This document shows positions 51,341 through 59,361 of a stretch of 64,000 nt of DNA, one piece after another. A program made the translations under genes and the position numbers. The notes under the pieces are model-generated. The model saw only the letters and a list, made by a program, of their open reading frames with translations. It was not told the DNA's origin and made no database searches. Numbering within the stretch: position 1 is the stretch's first letter; every line of letters begins with the position of its first letter. The stretch is from an uncultured Lachnospiraceae bacterium (GTDB taxonomy: Bacteria > Bacillota > Clostridia > Lachnospirales > Lachnospiraceae). Location of the stretch: NCBI GenBank assembly GCA_944380315.1, contig CALWHG010000077.1, positions 1 through 64,000 of the forward strand. The letters run 5' to 3'.

Positions 51341-52168
51341 ATGGATATAACTGGTGTAGTATATGCCGCCGGTATAGTCGGCATAGTAGGCCTCCTGGTA
51401 GGTATACTGCTGGTCATAGCAGCTGAGAAGTTCAAGATAGAGGAAAACCCTCTGGTGGGTGCAGTCAGAGAACTGCTTCCCGGAGCTAACTGCGGCGGAT
51501 GCGGATTTGCTGGCTGTGATGCCTGTGCCGATGCCATAGCGGCAGGCAAGGCTCCCACAAATGCCTGCCCCGTAGGCGGACCTGAGGTCGCAAAGAAGAT
51601 AGCCATAGCCATGGGTATGGATCCCGGAGCCGGAGATTTCAAGCAGATGGTCGCTTTCGTAAAGTGCGCCGGTACCTGTGACAAGGCTGTAAAGAAGTAT
51701 GATTACTACGGAATCAAGGACTGCAACGCCATATCAGTAGTACCTGGCTCTGATGACAAGGGCTGCGAGTACGGATGCATGGGCTACGGCGCCTGCGTAA
51801 AGGCCTGCAAGTTCGATGCCATGCATATCGTGGATGGAGTAGCAGTAGTTGATGAGGACAAGTGTACTGGCTGTCAGGCCTGCATCAAGACCTGCCCTCA
51901 GCACATCATAGCTCTGGTACCCAAGGGACAGGCCTACAAGGTACAGTGCTCCAGCCACAAGCGCGGCAAGGATGTCATGAGCGTATGTCAGGCCGGATGT
52001 ATCGGATGTACCCTCTGCACGAAGCAGTGTGAGTTCGATGCCATCCACATGGACAACAACGTGGCAGTTATAGATTATGAGAAGTGTACGGGCTGCGGCA
52101 AGTGCGCAGACAAGTGTCCCAAGAAGATCATAATCAGGGCTGATGGAGTGCAGCTGGCTGCATGTTAA
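51341..52168 (+). CDS. rnfB: Rnf complex subunit B, polyferredoxin
   Basis: A 275-residue electron-input subunit. One N-terminal membrane helix, the 4Fe-4S site ANCGGCGFAGCDACADAI with a further Cys in NACPVGG, and then four CxxCxxC-type clusters (GYGACVKACKF; CTGCQACIKTCPQ; CIGCTLCTKQCEF; CTGCGKCADKCPK). It accepts electrons from reduced ferredoxin. Longer than the two-cluster form of gammaproteobacteria and typical for anaerobic Firmicutes. AAGGAGG lies 7 bases upstream. Last gene of the operon. Confidence 0.95.
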   Translation: MDITGVVYAAGIVGIVGLLVGILLVIAAEKFKIEENPLVGAVRELLPGANCGGCGFAGCDACADAIAAGKAPTNACPVGGPEVAKKIAIAMGMDPGAGDFKQMVAFVKCAGTCDKAVKKYDYYGIKDCNAISVVPGSDDKGCEYGCMGYGACVKACKFDAMHIVDGVAVVDEDKCTGCQACIKTCPQHIIALVPKGQAYKVQCSSHKRGKDVMSVCQAGCIGCTLCTKQCEFDAIHMDNNVAVIDYEKCTGCGKCADKCPKKIIIRADGVQLAAC

Positions 52169-52180
52169 TTTCTTTTCATA

Positions 52181-52342
52181 CAGGTAACAAGACGCACTAA
52201 CAGGTAACAAGAGTTTTTGGCTTTCTTTTCATTTGGGTAACAAGAAGAAAAAGTTTTCTTTTTATTCAGGTAACAAGAGGTGGTAAAAAATTTCTATTCA
52301 TTCAGGTAATAAGAAAAATTTCTTTTTATTCAGGTAACAGGA
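52181..52342 (+). repeat. Cluster of six CAGGTAACAAGA repeats
   Basis: Copies start at 52181, 52201, 52235 (GGGTAACAAGA), 52267, 52303 (CAGGTAATAAGA) and 52331 (CAGGTAACAGGA), with 20-36 base spacing. Most are preceded by a pyrimidine tract such as TTTCTTTTTATT. It directly follows the rnfB stop. I know no element with this unit. 52169-52548 contains no gene. Confidence 0.75.
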
Positions 52343-52400
52343 ATGGGCCTGTTGGTGATCGAAAAAGATTAACACTTCATTGATAATATCAAAACCATTG

Positions 52401-52434
52401 AATGTGTCACTGAGAGATCGGTGGCACATTTTTG
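52401..52434 (+). terminator. Terminator after the repeat cluster
   Basis: AATGTGTCAC / GTGGCACATT stem (one mismatch) followed by TTTT; probably ends the rnf transcript. Confidence 0.7.
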
Positions 52435-52548
52435 CTTTTCAGGTATCATCTCTTTTTCAGACTTTTCGCGAAGGCTTGATGGGTATATAATAAATATATA
52501 ACAAACAAAGATAATCGTACATCTGTCTGAAAATCAGGGAAAAATGTC

Positions 52549-53697
52549 ATGAAGTGCTGGAACCACATATTTCTTATTCCGATATGTGCCGTAATTGCCG
52601 GCTGTGCGGCTCGTGAAGGCGGATCTGTTTATTTCCCAAAAGAATATATTGAAGAAACGGCTGAAACCGTCAATGAGGTTTCTTCGGAATTTTCCGGTCA
52701 CAAAGATGGGTTATCGGAGACGGATTTGCAGGCTAATGCGTCGAAAGAGTATGTTTTTTCGCAAAGCTCGGAAAGAAAGCTTAACAGGGAGGATGTTTAC
52801 GGGCTTTCGGCAAATGCTATAAGGATTGGAAGAAACGAGATCTATGCAAGACATGGAAGAAAATTTGCCGATCAGGAACTCCAGGAATGGTTTGATTCAA
52901 AGGACTGGTATGAAGGAAATACCGAACCGGATAAATTTGATGATTCGATGCTTTCGGAAACTGAAAAACATAATGTCATGTTCCTTAAGGACATGGAGGA
53001 CGTGATCAGGGGAAGCAAACAATACCTTGAAATACTTAAGGAGTATGAAGGACAGGTGATATGGATCTGTGTGGATGAGGATTCATCATATGATGTTCAT
53101 GACAATTATGTGGTTCTTCATGGCGGAAGCATCCTTGCGGCAATGGACTGCTCTGATAAAATTGATACCGACATGGTTTCGGCAGGGGATCTGCTTGAGC
53201 TCGGTGGCGGAATATATCTTGTGAAAGAGGTTGATGAAAAACATATCCTCATTGACTTTCAAAAGAGATCGGACAATACGGATAATCCGGATGTCGGATC
53301 CATTGAAGCGGACAACCGGATTAATATAATACCGGAATTATACTGGTATATTGACAGGTGGGAAACGGGTTACAATTATTACGTGGAGACCCTGCAGATA
53401 GGGGACTGGATAGATTATAAAGGTCCTGACGGAAGCGGTTATAACTGGTACATGCTCGGTGACAGTGAGTGTATTGCGAAAGAAACACTGTATGAAGGGG
53501 ATATCTATTTCAGTACGGAATGTTATACTCATGCACTCAAAAGTCCTAATCTTACTTTATATAATGAAACCGGGATCACGGAATATTTTGATTCGGTAAT
53601 CGAAACGGAGTTTAAACATCCCATACCGTCGCTTGGCTTTTATAAGATGGATGAACTTGGAGAAGTGATAAAATATGTTGAGATGTATACACCGTAA
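52549..53697 (+). CDS. Lipoprotein with YARHG domain
   Basis: A 382-residue surface lipoprotein. The signal peptide ends in VIAGC (Cys19). A low-complexity acidic part follows (to about 75). A YARHG domain at about 80-145 shows NAIRIGRNEIYARHGRKF and the later WYEGN. The rest (about 165-382) has no recognised fold. YARHG proteins are extracellular and of unclear role. It starts the block between the Rnf operon and the DISARM locus; its GGA/CGG-rich codon style is like that of the following genes and unlike rnf. Confidence 0.75.
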   Translation: MKCWNHIFLIPICAVIAGCAAREGGSVYFPKEYIEETAETVNEVSSEFSGHKDGLSETDLQANASKEYVFSQSSERKLNREDVYGLSANAIRIGRNEIYARHGRKFADQELQEWFDSKDWYEGNTEPDKFDDSMLSETEKHNVMFLKDMEDVIRGSKQYLEILKEYEGQVIWICVDEDSSYDVHDNYVVLHGGSILAAMDCSDKIDTDMVSAGDLLELGGGIYLVKEVDEKHILIDFQKRSDNTDNPDVGSIEADNRINIIPELYWYIDRWETGYNYYVETLQIGDWIDYKGPDGSGYNWYMLGDSECIAKETLYEGDIYFSTECYTHALKSPNLTLYNETGITEYFDSVIETEFKHPIPSLGFYKMDELGEVIKYVEMYTP

Positions 53698-53827
53698 AAG
53701 CAAGGACGTGTAATTTGAAATGAAACGGAGTATATGTAAAAACTAAAGTTATAATTAAGAATATCTAAATTGCCCCACATGGACGGCAATATTAAAATGA
53801 TATTATAAATCAGTGGAGGAGGCCGAA

Positions 53828-54355
53828 ATGATTGCCATTATCTGTATCGTAATCCTGGTAATAATAATCGTGTTCTTGGCACAGTCCGTGGGAAACAGGG
53901 CCATAGCACTTGAGGAGGCTGTTAAGACTGCATCTTCGGACATTACCGTGCAGAGGAAAAGAAGGATCGACCTTATATATAACCTCGTGGACTGTGTAAA
54001 ACAGTATGATGCACATGAGGCTCAGCTTCTTTCGGAGATTGCCGGGAAGATGAGCAGGGGAATGAGTTACGGTGAAACGGAATTGAAATCGGTACTTAAT
54101 GCCACGGCATTCAGCCATCCGGAACTTAAGAGTAACATGCTTTATTCCAATCTGATGAATGAACTTTCCGTTACGGAAAACCTCATGGCGCGTTACAGGG
54201 AGAACTATAACGGAGCCGTCAATGATTATGAGAGATACGTAAAACAGTTTCCGGCACGTGAGCTGCTGCCGGTACTGGGATATACTGTAAGGTCATTTGA
54301 AAGACTTGACTTTGATGCGCCGGATGATGCACCGAAGAATTTGTTTGACAGATGA
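53828..54355 (+). CDS. lemA: LemA family protein
   Basis: About 175 residues from ATG 53828 (GGAGGAGGCCGAA before it). One N-terminal membrane helix (IAIICIVILVIIIVFLAQSV), then the helical LemA domain with RIDLIYNLVDCVKQYDAHEA and ENLMARYRENYNGAVNDYER. LemA proteins are membrane-attached and poorly characterised. Forms an operon with the next membrane-protein gene, 31 bases away. Confidence 0.88.
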   Translation: MIAIICIVILVIIIVFLAQSVGNRAIALEEAVKTASSDITVQRKRRIDLIYNLVDCVKQYDAHEAQLLSEIAGKMSRGMSYGETELKSVLNATAFSHPELKSNMLYSNLMNELSVTENLMARYRENYNGAVNDYERYVKQFPARELLPVLGYTVRSFERLDFDAPDDAPKNLFDR

Positions 54356-54386
54356 TCCTGACAGTTCGGGAATGAACGGAGAAGAC

Positions 54387-55103
54387 ATGGGAATCCTTTT
54401 TGCGACGATTGCATTTGCGATAATGGTTTTTATCGGAATGCGGATTCTGACCAGGATAGATAATTTCAAAACAGACAAAAGGGCCGAAATAAGAAAAGCA
54501 CTTGAGATAAACAGCGACGAACAGTTTTTTTACGGAATGAGGACCAATGCAGGCAAAGCCCTTGTATACGGAACGTTATGTGCGGTGGATCCGGTAAAGG
54601 TATTCTGGGCACCGGGAGATCTGATGATATGGAAGGTTGAGGTAAAAAAGAGGACAAAACACGTTCAGGTCAATGAAGGCGTTGACATAGATGTGAACGG
54701 ACACCGAAGGCCTTACAGAAATGAGACCGTTTATTATACGTGGGATACGGTTTCCACGAAAATCGGACACGCCAATGAAGTGACGTTCAGGGGTGAGCTT
54801 TACCCGTTTGAGAAAATATCGTTTACCGCACTTAATCCGTACGGATCGGTCAACACTGGGATAGACATGATGGAAGAAAGGTACGCTCTTCCCGCAAAGA
54901 TGACAGGTACCCTTTATACGACCCTTGGCGATAATACTATATCATACGGATCTCAATTCATGCCGGGAACAGAACCTTCACGGGCACGGGAAGGTATGAT
55001 TCAGGGACAGAAGCTTTTCGGGTGTCTGTTTTATGCCATGTGGATTCCGCTGACCCTGTTTGTCATGTTTATGGCTTTTCTTTTTGGAAGCATATCCTTT
55101 TGA
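54387..55103 (+). CDS. Membrane protein linked to LemA
   Basis: About 238 residues from ATG 54387 (CGGAGAAGAC in front; other starts at 54372 and 54297 are less likely). One helix at each end (FATIAFAIMVFIGMRIL and WIPLTLFVMFMAFLFGSI) with an extracytoplasmic or cytoplasmic beta-rich part of about 170 residues between. This layout, and pairing with LemA, is common in Firmicutes, but the function is unknown. 55104-55313 behind it is AT-rich and would hold the promoter of the DISARM genes. Confidence 0.65.
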   Translation: MGILFATIAFAIMVFIGMRILTRIDNFKTDKRAEIRKALEINSDEQFFYGMRTNAGKALVYGTLCAVDPVKVFWAPGDLMIWKVEVKKRTKHVQVNEGVDIDVNGHRRPYRNETVYYTWDTVSTKIGHANEVTFRGELYPFEKISFTALNPYGSVNTGIDMMEERYALPAKMTGTLYTTLGDNTISYGSQFMPGTEPSRAREGMIQGQKLFGCLFYAMWIPLTLFVMFMAFLFGSISF

Positions 55104-55313
55104 TTTTTGTTTAGTTTCTGTAGAAACCATTGTGAAAATCTGCCTTTGAGTCAGATTATCGTAATTTCTTGTAAAAATCATCTTTAGCCGGAAAATAATC
55201 GGATTAAAACCTATTTGTCCAAAAAAAATACATAATATTAAGGAAATGATGTCGAATTATTAACCAAGGACAAGGGAAGTGTCCATAATAAATAATAAGT
55301 CAGGAATTTAAGT

Positions 55314-56747
55314 ATGAAAACCATAGATCTTTGCAGCGGAATAGGAGGAATCAGGAGAGGATTTGAACTTGCGGGAGGATTCATGAATGTCATGTCCGCC
55401 GAGACGGATCCTTTTGCCTGCAAAACTTATGCACACCTTTTCCATGATGACCCGTTCAATGACGTCACTGATGAAAAATTCAAGGAGAAGATATGCAGGA
55501 TAAGGTACGACGTGCTCCTTGCCGGATTCCCTTGTCAGGCTTTCAGCAGGGTCGGTCAAAGACTCGGCTTTAAGGACAGGACAAAAGGAACGATTTTTTT
55601 TGACGTAGCCTATATTATAAGCAGGACAAAACCTAAGGTGGTTTTTCTTGAGAATGTTGAAAATCTTGTCAGCCATGACGGAGGAAATACGTTCAGGGTA
55701 ATAATTGAGACTCTCGAAAATGAGCTTAATTATCATGTGATAGGGATAAAACACGGAAGTAACGGAGAATTACAGTTTGATAAACATGATTTCATAAGAA
55801 ACACAAAGAATTTCGGACTTCCGCAGAACAGGCCGAGGGTTTACATCATAGGATTCAGCAGAGACTATTTCGGAAAGCACGTGGAAATGTTGCCTGAAAG
55901 AACTCCGACCGGGAATGACCGGGTGATCTTTGATTCGGTAACGGATATTCTGGATACGGAAGTGGATGGGAAATTCTTTTTGTCTTCAGGACTGCTTGAG
56001 ACACTTAAGAATCATAAAATAAGACAGAAGAAAAACGGAAACGGTTTCGGCTACAGGATAGTCAATACGGCTACCGAAGGGGAAAGATGTATTTCGAGTA
56101 CCATTCTTGCCACCGGAGGCTCGGGGAAGGAAAGAAATCTGATATATGATCCTGAGAACGGCAGGAAGTATGCCGGAATGATGCTGGAAGGCAAAAAATC
56201 CCCCGTTAATACGGAGTGCATAAGGACGATGACACCTTCCGAGTGGGGCAGACTTCAGGGATTCATAGGCTATGGATTCCTTGACGGCAACGGAAATGAG
56301 ACGTTTTCTTTTCCTGAAGGAATGTCCGATACCCAGAAATTCAAACAGTTCGGGAACTCGGTTTCCATTCCCGTGATTGAAACAATGGCATGTTTCATCA
56401 TGGATTGCGTAAGGAAGATGGAAAATGAGTTCACTGATACCGAACGTGAAATATACAGACTAAGCGGCAGCGAACTTATGACGCTTGGAAAGATACGTGA
56501 CGGGGTCAGCGTTCACATGCATGGATCCACGCTCGGGAAGTACGGTAAGCTTATCCGTGAGCTTGGGATCGGCAATGACTTTGGAGCCGAAGACATAAGC
56601 AGGATACTCGGAATATCAAAGTGCAGGGCCCATCAGATCATAAGCGGACTTAACGAATCGGAATGCGTGAAGAGGTGTGCGAGGGGAGTATACAGATTCA
56701 CGTCGGAGAACAGAAGGTTTTTACATGACCTGACGATAGGAGCATGA
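55314..56747 (+). CDS. drmMII: DNA cytosine-5 methyltransferase, DISARM DrmMII type
   Basis: A 477-residue C5 methyltransferase. SAM motif DLCSGIGGIRRGFELAGG (residues 5-22), the catalytic Cys74 in GFPCQAFSRVGQR, FLENVENL (about 111-118), and motif VIII-like NFGLPQNRPRVYIIGF. The target domain is followed by FGNSVSIPVIETMA. An additional C-terminal winged helix-turn-helix (about 420-465: EDISRILGISKCRAHQIISG) is not usual for this family. In class 2 DISARM the methylase marks host DNA as self. It heads an operon with drmE, drmA and drmB. Confidence 0.85.
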   Translation: MKTIDLCSGIGGIRRGFELAGGFMNVMSAETDPFACKTYAHLFHDDPFNDVTDEKFKEKICRIRYDVLLAGFPCQAFSRVGQRLGFKDRTKGTIFFDVAYIISRTKPKVVFLENVENLVSHDGGNTFRVIIETLENELNYHVIGIKHGSNGELQFDKHDFIRNTKNFGLPQNRPRVYIIGFSRDYFGKHVEMLPERTPTGNDRVIFDSVTDILDTEVDGKFFLSSGLLETLKNHKIRQKKNGNGFGYRIVNTATEGERCISSTILATGGSGKERNLIYDPENGRKYAGMMLEGKKSPVNTECIRTMTPSEWGRLQGFIGYGFLDGNGNETFSFPEGMSDTQKFKQFGNSVSIPVIETMACFIMDCVRKMENEFTDTEREIYRLSGSELMTLGKIRDGVSVHMHGSTLGKYGKLIRELGIGNDFGAEDISRILGISKCRAHQIISGLNESECVKRCARGVYRFTSENRRFLHDLTIGA

Positions 56748-56748
56748 A

Positions 56749-59361
56749 ATGACCGGAGAAGTATTAAGGAATGTGTTAAATAAAATCGACATACGCCTTG
56801 CGGGTACTTCCGTGACTCAAAACGGACTCATTAGAGGATTCATTGATTATCTTTGCGGGTCGGTCGGAACGGAAGGTTTCGGAAGGGGAATCGTCATGCA
56901 TACGGGATCAATAAGTTTTGATGCCGTTCTTGTGGTATTCTCCGCCATCGGCTCCATTCTGGGCAGTGAAATTGAAATTGAGGACATAATCTCGAATCTG
57001 GAGAAAGGTGATAAGGTAAAGTACGGAAAAAAGATATACGTATATGAAGGACGTGAGATCGTTGACGGAAATGAAAGGATAGTGCTTACCGAACAGAACG
57101 GGGGAAGGACTTCCATAGGGGAAAAAGGATGGAACAAAATAGTTCCGTATTTCGGAAATGCCATGACCACAGGGGGACGCGGATCAAGAAAATCCTCACC
57201 GATGCGCACGGAGTTTTTCGTTAACGTCCTTGGATATGAGGAAAGCGATGTGCCCGGAATTACGGATGCTTCTGCGGTAATGGTAATGGACAGGGATATG
57301 GTCGATTGCCTGGCAAGGGAAATTACCATAGGCTTTGGCGATGGTATGGAAATTCCGCTCCTGGATCTGGTTACCGCTTCATACTTTACGGAAGGAAACG
57401 AAATGAGGTTCGGAGGAAATTCGGCAAAAAACGAACCCGTTCTCAAGTTCACGTCAAAGCTTTCGGTTGCAAATTCCCTCGTTTCGGACAGGAACGGGAA
57501 CAGGTGCGTCGGGGTATGTGTATGCGGAAATTACGTCGTTTCAACGGGAAAGGACGAAATACATAGGTTAATGGACAGGCAAAAGCCAAAATTCATATTC
57601 GTAAGTACCGACATAGACTGCAGGGAGGCCTTTGAACTTACGGAAAGGTATGAAGGATACGGGCTTTTTGCCTGTACGAAGGACTTTTTGCTTTCCAGTG
57701 ATCTTTCTTTTGATGATCATAAAAATGAATTCAACAGGGAACTCGTTAAACAGACTAATATTATTATTGACAGGGAAATCGAAGAGGAAGTGCTTGAGTG
57801 CCCGATAGACCGGGATGCATATCGTAAATTCAGGAATGCCCTGCTTTCCATTAAACGTTCGGACGGCATTAGTCAGGAATGGAAGGAAAAAACCGTCATT
57901 CCGGCATATTCACTCATGAATGCATTCATGACGCTGCCTGCCTCGATGGAATGCCTTGAACAGAACACTGAAAACGAAAAATATATAATTTCGAGCCCCG
58001 ATAAGGTTATAAACGAAATAAGAAAAAACTTTGAAGAACTTCCGGGTTCGTTTTCCGGCCTGCGTGACGACATAGTTTCCCCTCTTGAAACAATGTACCT
58101 GGGTAATTTTTCCTCAAGCGGTAAAGGTTACAGGCTGAAGGAACTTCTCGTGAAGAACAGAAAGCAAAGGGTTGCCGTCGTAGTTCCTAAAAAGTATTAT
58201 GTTGAGATCGTTAAAAGTCTTTACGGAAGGTCAATCATATATCCCGGGAAATTGACGGTATCTACCGCGAACATGTTTGACACGGAAAAAACGCACGACG
58301 TGATAATTACGCTCGGGAATTACGACGGAAGAAGGTTTAATCCTTTCCTGTCAAGATCGGCGTCACGGATTATTGTCCTTCTGTATGAGCCGGAAACGAA
58401 GATTTTCAGGGGAATGAAGTGCAAATACGCAAGAAACATAAAGATAATGAACCTAAAATCATTCCTGCCGGTGGAAATGGATGATGAAATCGAATCCTAC
58501 GTTGCCTCCGAAGATGCGTATCAGGAAGAGCCTTTTGAGGATTTTGACGAGGAAATGGAACGGTTCATGGATGATGCGGTGCTGAGCGGATTTACTGGAA
58601 CAAGGCTGAATTCACAGGGCGAAGGTTCTCAGACATCGGACGTGTCAACCGTTGCAAAATTTGACACGGGAGAAGTTGCATTCCTAACGGATCATTACGA
58701 GGCTTATGTAATAGGCGACGGAAGCAATGAAGTCATGGAAAAGAAAATAAATGATCTTGTTCCCGGTGATGAGATAATTTTTATTAAAAATGAGGAAAAG
58801 ACACACGACATAGTGGATTTCGTACTGAACGAAATCATTAATTCTGGAAAGATATCGGATGAAACAAGGGAATGCTATTCAAAATCCCGAAAGTGGAAGG
58901 AAAATCTGCGTGAATACATGAAAAAACATCAATGTACTCCCGGAGACGTTGCATCAAGGTTAAAGGACAGCGGAATAGAAGTACAGGAAAACACGATAAA
59001 AATATGGATCGATGAGGATTCACATACGGTCGGGCCGAGAAAAGAGGATTCAATACTCCAGATAGCATATCTTACGGAAGATCAGGAGATGCTTGAAAAC
59101 GGCAAGGCTTACATGGAGGCCTGCAGCGTGATAAGAAGGATAAGACGCAGGATACTGAAGGAGATCGGTGAGTTTATAATAGGAAGCTTTGGAAAAAACG
59201 AAAGGATGAAGGAAAACTCTATCATCCCGGAAGATATGCGTGCTGAAATCAAGTCGATATCGGAGGGCCTGAAGATAGAGAGGATGATAAATCTGCCGGC
59301 ACCGAAAACCGTTCCTTCGTATCTTACGAACAGACCGATTGAATTAAGGGAGAACATATGA
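56749..59361 (+). CDS. drmE: DISARM DrmE-like protein
   Basis: An 870-residue protein encoded between the class 2 methylase and drmA, the place and size of DrmE, whose molecular role is unknown. No Walker A is visible. The section at about 440-580 (RVAVVVPKKYYVEIVKSLYG; STANMFDTEKTHDVIITLGN) looks like the second half of a superfamily 1 helicase without its ATP-binding first half. An acidic stretch (about 580-620) and a C-terminal helical region follow. The call rests mainly on gene order. Its stop overlaps the drmA start (ATGA). Confidence 0.65.
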   Translation: MTGEVLRNVLNKIDIRLAGTSVTQNGLIRGFIDYLCGSVGTEGFGRGIVMHTGSISFDAVLVVFSAIGSILGSEIEIEDIISNLEKGDKVKYGKKIYVYEGREIVDGNERIVLTEQNGGRTSIGEKGWNKIVPYFGNAMTTGGRGSRKSSPMRTEFFVNVLGYEESDVPGITDASAVMVMDRDMVDCLAREITIGFGDGMEIPLLDLVTASYFTEGNEMRFGGNSAKNEPVLKFTSKLSVANSLVSDRNGNRCVGVCVCGNYVVSTGKDEIHRLMDRQKPKFIFVSTDIDCREAFELTERYEGYGLFACTKDFLLSSDLSFDDHKNEFNRELVKQTNIIIDREIEEEVLECPIDRDAYRKFRNALLSIKRSDGISQEWKEKTVIPAYSLMNAFMTLPASMECLEQNTENEKYIISSPDKVINEIRKNFEELPGSFSGLRDDIVSPLETMYLGNFSSSGKGYRLKELLVKNRKQRVAVVVPKKYYVEIVKSLYGRSIIYPGKLTVSTANMFDTEKTHDVIITLGNYDGRRFNPFLSRSASRIIVLLYEPETKIFRGMKCKYARNIKIMNLKSFLPVEMDDEIESYVASEDAYQEEPFEDFDEEMERFMDDAVLSGFTGTRLNSQGEGSQTSDVSTVAKFDTGEVAFLTDHYEAYVIGDGSNEVMEKKINDLVPGDEIIFIKNEEKTHDIVDFVLNEIINSGKISDETRECYSKSRKWKENLREYMKKHQCTPGDVASRLKDSGIEVQENTIKIWIDEDSHTVGPRKEDSILQIAYLTEDQEMLENGKAYMEACSVIRRIRRRILKEIGEFIIGSFGKNERMKENSIIPEDMRAEIKSISEGLKIERMINLPAPKTVPSYLTNRPIELRENI

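Noticed and set aside
52181..52342. CRISPR array
   Set aside because: The unit is only about 12 bases, copies vary, spacing is 20-36 bases and no cas gene is present.
55215..55238. Promoter TTGTCC / TAATAT for the DISARM operon
   Set aside because: Spacing is only 12 bases, too short for sigma-A.
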